Of a stretch of DNA of 64,000 nucleotides, positions 20,354-28,697 are shown one piece after another. The translations under genes were made by a program, and so were the position numbers. Origin of the DNA: Candidatus Flexicrinis proximus. Its GTDB lineage: Bacteria > Chloroflexota > Anaerolineae > Aggregatilineales > Phototrophicaceae. The notes below the pieces were generated by a model, which was not told the origin of the DNA, searched no databases, and saw only the letters and a list, made by a program, of their open reading frames with translations. The stretch spans positions 496,001 through 560,000 of the forward strand of contig JADJQF010000033.1 of assembly GCA_016712885.1 (NCBI GenBank). The letters are read 5' to 3'. The first letter of the stretch is position 1, and the number at the start of each line of letters is the position of its first letter.

Positions 20354-21328
20354 ATGAGCAATATCAAACGTGAACGGGTCGTGATCATCGGCTCCGGCCC
20401 GGCAGGATTCGCGGCTGCGCTGTATACCGCACGCGCACAGCTGAAACCGGTCATGATTGCCGGACCGCAGTTGGGCGGTCAGCTCGGCCTGACCCACGAC
20501 ATCGAGAATTATCCGGGCGTGATCGATCAGGTCAGCGGCATGGAACTGGTCGAGCGCTTCAAGGAACAGGCCGAACGATTCGGCACAGAACTCGTCTATG
20601 ATGTCGTCACGTCGGTCGATCTGACTGGCGCCTCTCCGTATCAGGTCAAGACGACCGATACCACCTATCTGGCCGACTCGGTGATTATCACCATTGGCGC
20701 TAATCCGCGTGAGTTGGGTGTCGCGGGCGAAAAAGAAGGCGTGGGCGCCGGCGTGAGCTACTGCGGCACCTGCGACGGCTTCTTCTTCCGCGGCAAAGAG
20801 ATTGTCGTGGTCGGCGGCGGCGATTCGGCGCTGGAAGAGGCAATCTTCCTGACCAAATTCGCCACGAAGGTCGAGGTCATCCACCGCCGTGATACCCTGC
20901 GTGCGGGCGTTGCGCTGCAGAACCGCGCGCTCAAGAACGAGAAACTCAGCTTCATCTGGAACACGGTGGTCGAGAAGATTCACGCCGACGCCAAAGGCAT
21001 CGTTTCAGGCGTTGACCTGCATAATGTCGAGACTGGCGAACGCTATACCAAGCCGACGCAGGGGGTATTCATCTTCATCGGCCATACGCCGAACAGCGAA
21101 ATCTTCAAAGGCCAGCTGGCGGTGAACGACAGCGGCTACCTGATCACCGACTCGCTGTACCGCACCAACGTCGAAGGGGTGTTCGCCGCCGGCGAAATCC
21201 AGGATCAGGTGTGGCGCCAGGTGGCGACCTCGGTCGGGCAGGGTGTCGGCGCGGCAATGAGCGCGATCCACTGGCTGCAGGCACATGAAGACCAGCTTCA
21301 ACCGCTGGCTGAAACCGCCGCCGATTAA
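20354..21328 (+). CDS. trxB: Thioredoxin reductase
   Basis: A 324-residue flavoenzyme that passes electrons from NADPH through FAD to thioredoxin. The FAD motif GSGPAGFAAALYTARA starts near residue 13, the redox pair is C137-x-x-C140 in SYCGTCDG, the NADPH motif VVGGGDSALEEA lies at about 152-163, and the second FAD motif VFAAGEIQD is near the C-terminus. Length is typical. AGGA lies seven bases before ATG 20354. It follows the anti-sigma-like gene by 24 bases, so its transcription may be linked to the redox sigma system. No thioredoxin gene is adjacent. Confidence 0.96.
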   Translation: MSNIKRERVVIIGSGPAGFAAALYTARAQLKPVMIAGPQLGGQLGLTHDIENYPGVIDQVSGMELVERFKEQAERFGTELVYDVVTSVDLTGASPYQVKTTDTTYLADSVIITIGANPRELGVAGEKEGVGAGVSYCGTCDGFFFRGKEIVVVGGGDSALEEAIFLTKFATKVEVIHRRDTLRAGVALQNRALKNEKLSFIWNTVVEKIHADAKGIVSGVDLHNVETGERYTKPTQGVFIFIGHTPNSEIFKGQLAVNDSGYLITDSLYRTNVEGVFAAGEIQDQVWRQVATSVGQGVGAAMSAIHWLQAHEDQLQPLAETAAD

Positions 21329-21550
21329 GTTGACCCGAACGTTCGCAGCGAATGATGGCTCAATGGCGGGGGATGGGTTGTTTACCTCCCTCGCCTTTCT
21401 AGTCTTCTCAGGGATTAACGCCCACCCTTTTCGCATCTCACGCGGCGCTCACCATCGGTTGCTATGCTAACTTGTGAACAAATCCACAAGCCGCACAACC
21501 TCGTACATATTGACGATGTCCGTGCGTTCAGAACGGACGATAATAAGCTC

Positions 21551-22273
21551 ATGGTAGCGACTGAACCACTCATCCGAGTACGTGCGTTGACTCGTATCTA
21601 TAGCGAGGGCGACACACCGCGCCGGGTGCTGGACAATGTCGACCTCGACATCCATACCGGCGAATTCTTCGTCATGCTGGGCAAGAGTGGCAGCGGAAAA
21701 AGCACGCTCCTCAATCTGATCAGCGGAATCGACGAGGTGGATGGCGGGCAGGTGTGGATCGACGGTGTCGAACTCACCGCGCTGGACGAGCGGCGGCTGA
21801 CCTTGTTCCGCCGCGACCATATCGGAATCGTCTTTCAGTTCTTTAACTTGATCCCTACACTGACCGTATTGGAGAATGTGACCCTGCCGGTCGAGTTGGA
21901 CGGGGGCAGCCGCAAGGAAGCCAACCGCCGCGCGAAAGAGTTGCTCGCGCGGGTCGGGCTGGCGGACCGGGCCGATGCCTTTCCGGACAAGTTAAGCGGC
22001 GGTGAACAGCAGCGGGTCGCCATCGCGCGGGCCCTGGTCCGTGAGCCGAAATTGGTTCTGGCAGACGAACCGACCGGCAATCTCGACGAGGAAACTGGCG
22101 AAACTGTGCTCCGGTTGCTGCTCGAATTGACCCGCGACGCAGGCAAGACGCTGGTCATGGCCACCCACAATCCGGAGATCGTGCCGCTGGCCGATCGTGT
22201 CGGGCGGATTCACGACGGTAAGCTGTCGGTGTCAAGTATTGATGAGAATCGTGTGCTATCCGTTGATTTTTAG
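21551..22273 (+). CDS. ABC transporter ATP-binding protein (LolD/MacB type)
   Basis: A 240-residue nucleotide-binding subunit from ATG 21551 (MVATEPLIRVRALTRIY). Walker A is GKSGSGKST, the Q-loop follows VFQFFNLIPTL, the signature is LSGGEQQRVAIARAL, Walker B LVLADEPTGNLD, and the switch His is in ATHNPE. The features VFQFFNL and DEPTGNLD place it in the LolD/MacB/FtsE group, which normally pairs with a FtsX-like permease. No permease is encoded next to it, so it is an orphan here. The frame extends upstream to 21464, but those 29 extra residues look non-coding. Confidence 0.9.
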   Translation: MVATEPLIRVRALTRIYSEGDTPRRVLDNVDLDIHTGEFFVMLGKSGSGKSTLLNLISGIDEVDGGQVWIDGVELTALDERRLTLFRRDHIGIVFQFFNLIPTLTVLENVTLPVELDGGSRKEANRRAKELLARVGLADRADAFPDKLSGGEQQRVAIARALVREPKLVLADEPTGNLDEETGETVLRLLLELTRDAGKTLVMATHNPEIVPLADRVGRIHDGKLSVSSIDENRVLSVDF

Positions 22274-22381
22274 TTTACGATAGTAAATAGGCTGTACCAT
22301 CGACAGGCCGTTGGTCCTGAAATTGCCTTTTTGTTTGTTGAGGCATTCCATTGACCTTCATTAAACGGAGAGGTAACCACC

Positions 22382-22858
22382 ATGGCCGACCCCGACCCGA
22401 TCTCGACAAAACACCTTCTCGTTGAACTGCGTGACGTGAACAAGGAAAAGCGCCGCAGCGCTGTGATGAAGTTGGGGATGCAGGGGGGTGAAATTGCGAT
22501 CCGTGCGTTGATCGACGTGGTTCAAAACCCTTACGAGGATCTCATCGTTCGCGGGCGTGCCGCACAGATGCTCGGCGTGCTCGGTGATAATCGTGCGGTT
22601 GACCCGCTCATTCGCGCGTTAAATACACCCGGTTACCAGCCACAATTGTACGCGGCGGAAGCACTCGGCAAGCTGGGCAGTGCCCGCGCCATCGCGCCCC
22701 TGCTGGAAGTCGCCAACGACCCCTCGCGCGATAAGATCCGGTCCGCCGCGAAAATCGCGCTGACCAAACTCGGCTGGCAGAATGACGTTGTGGAACCCGC
22801 TGCCAGTGCCCTGGAAGATCACCCGCCGCAGCCCGAGCGGGTCGCAGAGAAAATCTGA
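22382..22858 (+). CDS. HEAT-repeat protein
   Basis: A 158-residue soluble protein made of about four HEAT-like helical pairs (residues 8-140), visible as repeated segments such as AQMLGVLGDNRAVDPLIRAL and EALGKLGSARAIAPLLEVA. Such repeats mediate protein contacts, and close relatives in other bacteria serve as scaffolds or PBS-lyase-like proteins. The partner is unknown. It starts at ATG 22382 with GGAGAGG upstream. It is a single gene with its own terminator directly after the stop. Confidence 0.85.
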   Translation: MADPDPISTKHLLVELRDVNKEKRRSAVMKLGMQGGEIAIRALIDVVQNPYEDLIVRGRAAQMLGVLGDNRAVDPLIRALNTPGYQPQLYAAEALGKLGSARAIAPLLEVANDPSRDKIRSAAKIALTKLGWQNDVVEPAASALEDHPPQPERVAEKI

Positions 22859-22863
22859 ACACG

Positions 22864-22894
22864 AGCCCTCCACTTCTGTGAGGGCTTTTGTTTT
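22864..22894 (+). terminator. Rho-independent terminator of the HEAT-repeat gene
   Basis: Stem AGCCCTC.../...GAGGGCT, extended by a few pairs with one bulged C, TTCT loop, then TTTTGTTTT. It lies directly after the stop at 22858. Confidence 0.88.
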
Positions 22895-22937
22895 GCCGGC
22901 CATTCACTGCGGATACCGCGCGAGTAGTGGCTATATG

Positions 22938-23741
22938 TTACGTGGCTGCGCGCCGTGTCCGCTGAACTGTCAGCCAGCCCACCGCAAAGTCGATCAGCGG
23001 GCGCAGACGCAGATAGCGTGAGTCAGCCTGGCCGATCTTGCCCGGGGTATATCCGATCTTCGCCTCATATTCCGCGCCAAGCTGCTCGAAGTCACTCCCG
23101 TCGTCATCGAAGTCCTCGAAGGTGACCCAGCGCCGCTCGCCGTTGATCAGCACCGCCGCCCCGCGTGCCGTCTTCTGTTTCGATGGCCAGGTGGCGCGGT
23201 GTTCGGCCACGTGCAGCATGGTGTTATTGCCGTGATCGACACCCAAAAGCAGGACATGTGCATCCAGTTCGAGCAGCCGGGCATACGGGGAAGTCTCTCC
23301 GACGCTGTCTGTCAGCAGATGGTCGGCAGTGAGGTAGGCGGCGTGTTTGCCGCGCGCCGCTAGCGACATCTGCGGATGGGCGCTGCGGCGGGTTCCCGGG
23401 TAGCGCCGAAACGTCTCCGCCAGCATCCCCATCTGGCGCGTTGTTGTCATCTCCGGCTGATAGGCTGGGGTTTGCTCGCGGATGATCGGCCACCACTCCG
23501 GTGGGACGGGCGGGTGCCGCCAGTCCGCCGGGTCGGAATTTGCCGAGCTGTGCGCAGGCATCACCAGCGTGCCTCCAGCGCCAAGCACGCGCTCGAAGGC
23601 CTCGATGATCGCCTGGATATCGCCGCAGATCCAGTCTTTTACCTTGCTCAGGCTTGCGTGGACGATGACTGTATGGCCGGAGTCCAGTCCCAGCGCGCGG
23701 AATTGAGCGGCCAGCGTCTCGACCGTCAGGAGGCCGTCCAT
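22938..23741 (-). CDS. AAC(3)-family N-acetyltransferase
   Basis: A 267-residue member of the antibiotic NAT family, which transfers acetyl from acetyl-CoA. Conserved blocks are VIVHASLSKV near the N-terminus, TLVMPAHS, RRSAHPQMSLAARG in the middle and LLLGVDHGNNTMLHVAE. Many chromosomal homologues do not act on aminoglycosides, so the substrate is open. Its ATG overlaps the stop of the upstream 102-aa gene by one base (TGATG), so the two are co-translated. Confidence 0.88.
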   Translation of the reverse strand: MDGLLTVETLAAQFRALGLDSGHTVIVHASLSKVKDWICGDIQAIIEAFERVLGAGGTLVMPAHSSANSDPADWRHPPVPPEWWPIIREQTPAYQPEMTTTRQMGMLAETFRRYPGTRRSAHPQMSLAARGKHAAYLTADHLLTDSVGETSPYARLLELDAHVLLLGVDHGNNTMLHVAEHRATWPSKQKTARGAAVLINGERRWVTFEDFDDDGSDFEQLGAEYEAKIGYTPGKIGQADSRYLRLRPLIDFAVGWLTVQRTRRAAT

Positions 23742-24049
23742 CAGAACTGAAACCGGTCTTTGAAGTGGACCAGTTTGCGTTCGTAGTGGGTGGTATACGC
23801 TTGCAGGCGTTCTTCGAGCTTACGCCAGCGCGGGTTCTCTGCCACCTTGTCCCAGATGTCGCGCGTCTCGATCACGAATTCCAGCAGGCGTGCCGGGTAT
23901 TCGCCGTACGCGACATGCCATGCCGAAGTCATGTGCAGCCCCATCGTACGCAGTGCTGGGACGAATTCACCGAGCACATAGCGGTAATAACCTTCTTGTT
24001 TCTCGGGCAGAATGTCATAGGAAATGATGAGTTTATATTCGGGAGTCAT
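23741..24049 (-). CDS. Small dimeric alpha-beta barrel-like protein
   Basis: A 102-residue soluble protein. The alternation of strands and helices (YKLIISYDI, EGYYRYVLGEFVPALRTMG, TSAWHVAYGEYPARLLEFVIE, ENPRWRKLEERLQAYTTHYERKLV) is reminiscent of NIPSNAP-like or other ferredoxin-like barrels, but I cannot assign a family firmly. It is the first gene of a two-gene operon with the AAC(3)-type acetyltransferase, one-base overlap at 23741. A role tied to that enzyme is possible. Confidence 0.65.
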   Translation of the reverse strand: MTPEYKLIISYDILPEKQEGYYRYVLGEFVPALRTMGLHMTSAWHVAYGEYPARLLEFVIETRDIWDKVAENPRWRKLEERLQAYTTHYERKLVHFKDRFQF

Positions 24050-24103
24050 GGGGGGCTTCAGGCGAACAGGTCGTTAACACGCCCATTCTAGCACAAACCG
24101 CTC

Positions 24104-24568
24104 TTACCTACCGAACACGTTCAACCAATCGTCCACATCGTCGTCAGTGAGCCGCAGATCGGGGTCCTCATCTGGCGTGGGTCTGGAGGCCGGCGGCGGT
24201 GCATCGAGCAGCCGGGCAAAATCGGTCGAGCGCATCACAGGAACTTTGAACTTGCGCGCGACATCCTGTACCGCGTGGTCGTCGCTGACCACCGTCCAGT
24301 CGCGGACCGGCTTGAGCGACGGAATCCGTTTCCGGATCACGCTGTCGGCGCTGGTTTCATGTGGGGCGAAGTGTACTTTCACGCGGCCGCTGGTCATGCG
24401 CGAGGGGCCGCCGGGGATCCCGTTATCGAAAACTACCCAGACCGAGTTGCGCGTGCGGCCCGTCCATCCGTTGAGCTTTTGCACGAGCAGCGACTCGTCG
24501 TTTGGGTCGTCGAGGTCGATATCGGCCAGTTGGCCGATCAGGTTGTGGCCGTCAATCAGATAATACAT
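24104..24568 (-). CDS. NYN-domain (YacP/Rae1-like) predicted ribonuclease
   Basis: A 154-residue protein with a PIN-like NYN fold. The N-terminal MYYLIDGHNLIG gives the first acidic residue (D6), VVFDNG the second strand, ADSVIRKRI the acidic helix, and WTVVSDDHAVQ the last catalytic strand. YacP/Rae1 proteins cleave mRNA in association with the ribosome. Here the last 30 residues are acidic and Pro-rich and end in DDVDDWLNVFGR, perhaps a partner-binding tail. It is a single gene on the minus strand. Confidence 0.82.
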   Translation of the reverse strand: MYYLIDGHNLIGQLADIDLDDPNDESLLVQKLNGWTGRTRNSVWVVFDNGIPGGPSRMTSGRVKVHFAPHETSADSVIRKRIPSLKPVRDWTVVSDDHAVQDVARKFKVPVMRSTDFARLLDAPPPASRPTPDEDPDLRLTDDDVDDWLNVFGR

Positions 24569-24630
24569 AGTCTGATTTTAGCGCATGTCGCCGGAGGCGT
24601 GAAGAAAGAAGATCGTGAGGGAAATACGAC

Positions 24631-24659
24631 AAAAAAGGCGCTCCGACCAGAGCGCCCTT
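24631..24659 (-). terminator. Rho-independent terminator after the secreted 297-aa protein gene
   Basis: GGCGCTC/GAGCGCC stem (24637-24643 and 24650-24656) with a six-base loop. On the minus strand it is followed by a six-base T-run (24631-24636). It ends the transcript of the gene at 24690-25583. Confidence 0.88.
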
Positions 24660-24689
24660 CTCATCTGAAATCCGCCTCCCATCGCGCCG

Positions 24690-25583
24690 TTAGCGGACGA
24701 TAACGATCGAAGTGAACATCGCTTCCAGCGCGTCGAGACCCGGGCTAAACAGGCTGGGAGGCTGTTCGTTCAGCCCAACGCGGATCGACTGCACATACGA
24801 CTCGTACCCTGCGCTGAACGCAGTGTAGTCGAAGTTCTCCGGCACCGCGTCCAGCAGGTAGTTGGTGTCGAGGGGCATCGCCGCCGAAATGTAGGTCAGC
24901 CCGTCGTCGCTCAGACCCTGGAAGATGGCCACGATCTGACCCTCGAGAATCGGATCGACGCTGAATGAATAGTAGGCCAGATACAGAATGCCCGACCCGC
25001 CTTCAAACTCGATGTAGCGCTCGCGGACATGGAACGACTGGTTCGGGGCAATCACTGGCAGGTACGGCAGTCTGGCTTCTGTGGCAAGCTCGACTCGTTC
25101 GCCCAGAATGCGCCGCAGCGCGGCAGACTCTGAGGGGAAGTTCAGGGTGTCCTGCCCGAGCGTATAATCCGCGAAATCCGCGGTATTGAAGACTCGCAGT
25201 TCCGCTGAAGTCCATAGATAGGGAGCCACTTCCGACCCTGGCATATAGCCGTCGAACGCGAAAGCCTCATGTGCCGGGGCCGCGCCCTCCAGCGGGTTGC
25301 TCGCATCGAACGCGACAGCGGCGACTGAGGCCGCAGTCGCCCCGCTGGCGACCGCTGCGGGGACTGAAAACCTGATCCCGCTGCCTTCGACCAGGAGTGC
25401 GCTGCTCATGTCGAATTCGACCGTCGCTTCGGGCTCGATCGTCATTTCCGGGAAGATCGTTGACTCGGGCGATACCGTTGCTTCGGGCGGATTGCGTATG
25501 ATGTTGTTTTGAGCCGTGATGATGCCGGTGAGCATGAGTCCGCCCAGAATCACGAGCGCGGTACGGTTGCTGCGAGACGTCAT
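24690..25583 (-). CDS. Secreted protein of unknown function
   Basis: A 297-residue protein from ATG 25583, with AAGGAGAT upstream. Residues 1-25 form a signal peptide (NRTALVILGGLMLTGIITAQ). A short acidic/Pro linker follows, then one globular domain that I do not recognise, with Tyr- and Phe-rich strands and the statement-like block RERYIEFEGGSGILYLAYYS. The general plan (signal peptide, PE/T-rich linker, single domain) recurs in other secreted proteins in this window. It is a single gene with a good terminator. Confidence 0.75.
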   Translation of the reverse strand: MTSRSNRTALVILGGLMLTGIITAQNNIIRNPPEATVSPESTIFPEMTIEPEATVEFDMSSALLVEGSGIRFSVPAAVASGATAASVAAVAFDASNPLEGAAPAHEAFAFDGYMPGSEVAPYLWTSAELRVFNTADFADYTLGQDTLNFPSESAALRRILGERVELATEARLPYLPVIAPNQSFHVRERYIEFEGGSGILYLAYYSFSVDPILEGQIVAIFQGLSDDGLTYISAAMPLDTNYLLDAVPENFDYTAFSAGYESYVQSIRVGLNEQPPSLFSPGLDALEAMFTSIVIVR

Positions 25584-25683
25584 AGGGATCTCCTTGGCGC
25601 GGTGTATACACACCGTACCTCCTCCGTCCACCGCCGTCAATAACTGCGCGGGGTTGGCGGCGGGAAAACGGCGGACGACCCAC

Positions 25684-26694
25684 TCAGACCGTCATCTCTC
25701 CGCGTAGATCCGTCTGCATCTGAGCGCGGATGTCGCGTGCATCGTATCCCCGGCTGAACAGATAGAACATCTTGGCGAGGGCCGCTTCGGTCGTCATATC
25801 GCCTCCGCTGATGACCCCGGCACGAGCCAGCGCTGACCCTGTGCGGTAAGCGTTCAGGTCGACACGCCCGCGCACACATTGGGTACAGGCGACGACTACG
25901 ATGTCGCGCTGTGTCGCCTCTTCCAAGACAGCCAGAAACTCCAGATCGCGCTCCGGCCCGTTGCCGACCCCGTAGGTCTCCAGCACCAGCCCGCGCAGCG
26001 GAGGTTGGAGGATAACACGCAGCAGTTCCGCAGTGATACCAGGGAACAACCTCAGCACCGCCACCGGCGGGTTGACGATTGCCTGTACGTTCAGCCCATC
26101 GGCCTGTGCTGCTGGGCGGATCAGCTCCCAGGCGATGTCGATCTCGATACCGAACCGGCCAAGCGGCGGATAGTTCGGTGAGCTGAATGCGCTCAGCCCG
26201 TCTGCCTCGACTTTCTGCGACCGGCAGCCCCGCAGCAGCTTATCGCCGAAGCACAGACACACCTCCGGTATCGTACGCCCTCCCGCGACCAGCAGGCTGT
26301 TGATAAGATTGGCGCGGCCATCTGACCGCAGTTCGCACAGCGGGATCTGCGACCCCGTCACGATCACCGGTTTCGACAACCCTTCCAGCATGAATGGCAG
26401 CGCCGAAGCCGTGTAAGCCATCGTATCGGTGCCGTGCAGCACGATGAACCCGTCGTAGTCTTTATAATGGGCAGCGATGTCCTGCGCGATCTCGTACCAG
26501 TTGGCCGGCGTCATGTTGGCGCTGTCGAGCAGCGTTTCGTACTCATGTACTGTGATATCGGGCATCGGCAGGGTCCTGAGTTCAGGCATATCGGCCAGTT
26601 GATCGGCCAGAAAGCCGGGAACCGGCGCGTAGCCTTCTGCCGTGCGTGCCATTCCGATCGTGCCGCCGGTATAGGCGATGTAGACGCGAGACAT
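25684..26694 (-). CDS. ansA: L-asparaginase, cytoplasmic type I
   Basis: A 336-residue amidohydrolase converting asparagine to aspartate and ammonia. The two catalytic threonines are visible, T12 in YTGGTIGM and T89 in LHGTDTMAYTAS with D90, and the family block VTGSQIPL follows. Length is close to E. coli AnsA (338), and there is no signal peptide, so it should be the cytoplasmic low-affinity type. The start is ATG 26694 with AGGAGAG upstream. The frame remains open 35 codons further upstream without coding character. It is divergent from an MFS transporter gene. Confidence 0.92.
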   Translation of the reverse strand: MSRVYIAYTGGTIGMARTAEGYAPVPGFLADQLADMPELRTLPMPDITVHEYETLLDSANMTPANWYEIAQDIAAHYKDYDGFIVLHGTDTMAYTASALPFMLEGLSKPVIVTGSQIPLCELRSDGRANLINSLLVAGGRTIPEVCLCFGDKLLRGCRSQKVEADGLSAFSSPNYPPLGRFGIEIDIAWELIRPAAQADGLNVQAIVNPPVAVLRLFPGITAELLRVILQPPLRGLVLETYGVGNGPERDLEFLAVLEEATQRDIVVVACTQCVRGRVDLNAYRTGSALARAGVISGGDMTTEAALAKMFYLFSRGYDARDIRAQMQTDLRGEMTV

Positions 26695-26792
26695 GCTGCT
26701 CTCCTGAAAGCGCGGATTATAGTGGTTATGGACATTCCTGCGCACGCGTCTTATTCTGTTGCCATCAACCGTCCACGAAAGTTGTTCCACAA

Positions 26793-27992
26793 ATGACACA
26801 CCGCCTTATCTCGCTTCCTCGACGGCTGCAGGCCCACGCGCCGCTTTCGATTGCCTTCGCCATGTTTATCGCGCTGGCGATCCCGGCAAGCGTCCTCAAC
26901 GTGGCCTGGCGCTACATGTACCCGGACCTGGGTCAGCCCTACGAATCGCTCGGCATCCTGCTCATGTTCTTCACCGTTGGCCGCGTAGTCAGCACCTTTA
27001 TCGCCGGCCGCGTGATCGCCCGTTTTGGCCTGTGGGCCTGCGTGTTGGGCGGCATCAGCCTGAGTCTGGCCGGCGTCGTCGGCGCCCTGTTCTCGCCGAC
27101 CTGGTTAGTACTGCTGGTCTCTATCCTCGCGATGGCGTTCGGCTGGGGCATCATGGATATCGGCGTCAACCTGTTTGTCGCCTCGTATTATCGGTCCGGC
27201 ATTCTGAGTTTCATGCACGCGACCTATGGGGTGGGGCTGACGATTGGCCCGCTGGTAGTTTCACTCGTGGTGGTCACGTTGGGCCAGAACTGGCGTCTGA
27301 GCTATCTGCTGCCGGCGCTCATCCTGTTTGGGTTGGTGGTCTGGACGGCGGTTAGTCGCGCCCAATGGATACTTCCGACCACATCTGCTGGCACTTCGGC
27401 CGGTCGCGGGGTTTCGATACGGGCGACTTTAGGACTGCCGATCATGGCCGCCTGGCTGTTGTTTGCCTTCCTGTACGGCGGCCTTGAGACGGGTACCGGT
27501 CAGCTTTCGAGCGACTTGCTGATCAGTGCGCGCGGCGTAGAAGAGACGACCGCCAGCCAATGGGTGAGCCTGTACTGGGCATCGTTTACCGTCGGGCGCT
27601 TCCTGACCGGAGTCTTCGCCGGCCGCTTCAGTGAGCGCAGTCGTCTGATGGCTTATGCCGTCTGTGCTACGGCCGGGGCTGTCATGCTGGCGCTGCCGGG
27701 ATCAGGACTCGCGCTGCCCGCAATGCTGGTGATCGGCCTGTCGCTGGCGGGAACCTACCCGACCCTGATTGGGATGGTGCCGGGGCGCTTCGGGCCGGAC
27801 CATGCGCCCAATGCGGTCGGTTTCATCGCCGGCGTGACCAGTGCGGGCGTGGCCATCCTGCCGGGGCTGGGCGCGTTTCTGGCCGCGCGCATCAACTTTT
27901 CGGTGATCGCACCGTTTCTGGTGGTGCTCGGCGTTTTGCTGATTGGTGCCTATCTACTCATCCTACGTCAGACACGCCAGCAGGAAGCCTAA
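26793..27992 (+). CDS. MFS transporter
   Basis: A 399-residue integral membrane protein with about 12 hydrophobic segments and the short cytoplasmic loop GRVIARFGLW between helices 2 and 3. FGWGIMDIGVNLFVASYY and the later GLSLAGTYPTLIGMVPGRFG resemble the fucose/glucose-permease-like MFS group, so a sugar or small polar solute is a plausible substrate. It starts at ATG 26793, divergent from ansA with a 98-base shared upstream region, which could link its expression to asparaginase. Its last four bases overlap the convergent ogt gene. Confidence 0.85.
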   Translation: MTHRLISLPRRLQAHAPLSIAFAMFIALAIPASVLNVAWRYMYPDLGQPYESLGILLMFFTVGRVVSTFIAGRVIARFGLWACVLGGISLSLAGVVGALFSPTWLVLLVSILAMAFGWGIMDIGVNLFVASYYRSGILSFMHATYGVGLTIGPLVVSLVVVTLGQNWRLSYLLPALILFGLVVWTAVSRAQWILPTTSAGTSAGRGVSIRATLGLPIMAAWLLFAFLYGGLETGTGQLSSDLLISARGVEETTASQWVSLYWASFTVGRFLTGVFAGRFSERSRLMAYAVCATAGAVMLALPGSGLALPAMLVIGLSLAGTYPTLIGMVPGRFGPDHAPNAVGFIAGVTSAGVAILPGLGAFLAARINFSVIAPFLVVLGVLLIGAYLLILRQTRQQEA

Positions 27993-28516
27993 ATCCCAAG
28001 CCCGCGCTGGCCGTGTTCGAGATCGAGCAGGTGGCGCTTGCGCCACAATCCGCCGGAATAGCCGCCGAGCGCGCCGCCCGTGTTCACCACGCGGTGGCAG
28101 GGGATGACGATCGCGATTCGGTTCTGGCCGTTTGCTGTGCCGACAGCGCGTGTCGCGCTCGGTATACCCAGCGCATCGGCGATGTTCTGATACGAGCGCG
28201 TCTCACCGTAGGGGATCTTCAGCAGTTCTCCCCACACCTGTTCCTGAAACTTTGAACCCGGGTAGGACAGCGGCACGGTGAACTCAGTCAATGTGCCGGC
28301 AAAATAGGCCGCCAGTTCCTTCCTGAGCAGTTTCAGGTGCGGATTCTTGCCTTCTTTGACTGACTGCCCGAAGCGCAGTTCTAGCGCCGCGGTCACCTCT
28401 GCGTGCGGCATATCATCTATGTACTCGAGCAGCACCAGCGCCTCGCTGGTCGCCCCGGCAGCAAGTGTACCGACCGGGCTTTCGAGCCATGCAAGCGTGA
28501 GCGGCGATTCGACCAT
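27989..28516 (-). CDS. ogt: Methylated-DNA--protein-cysteine methyltransferase
   Basis: A 175-residue DNA repair protein that removes alkyl groups from O6 of guanine by suicide transfer. The acceptor is C140 in IVIPCHRVV. The recognition helix region YQNIADALGIPSATRAVGTANGQN precedes it as usual, with the Asn hinge. The N-terminal RNase H-like domain (1-85) is also present. It is convergent with the MFS gene (four-base overlap). No ada-type regulator domain is fused. Confidence 0.93.
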   Translation of the reverse strand: MVESPLTLAWLESPVGTLAAGATSEALVLLEYIDDMPHAEVTAALELRFGQSVKEGKNPHLKLLRKELAAYFAGTLTEFTVPLSYPGSKFQEQVWGELLKIPYGETRSYQNIADALGIPSATRAVGTANGQNRIAIVIPCHRVVNTGGALGGYSGGLWRKRHLLDLEHGQRGLGI

Positions 28517-28697
28517 GGGGCGTTCTCCACAACCTTACAGGCGATTATAGGGGACGATGGGGCCAAGGAGTGCTCCCGTTACAGGGCGTGTTACTAGGGG
28601 AACAGGTCGCCGGCCGTGACAAAAAATCCGGTCAGGACATCGCCGCCTTCGAGCGTCTCGATTGCTTCATCCGCTAGTATAACCCGAATATTCGGCC

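Noticed and set aside
22938..23741. Calling the AAC(3)-type and APH-type genes antibiotic resistance genes
   Set aside because: Family membership alone does not show activity on drugs; there are no mobile elements or known resistance variants around them.
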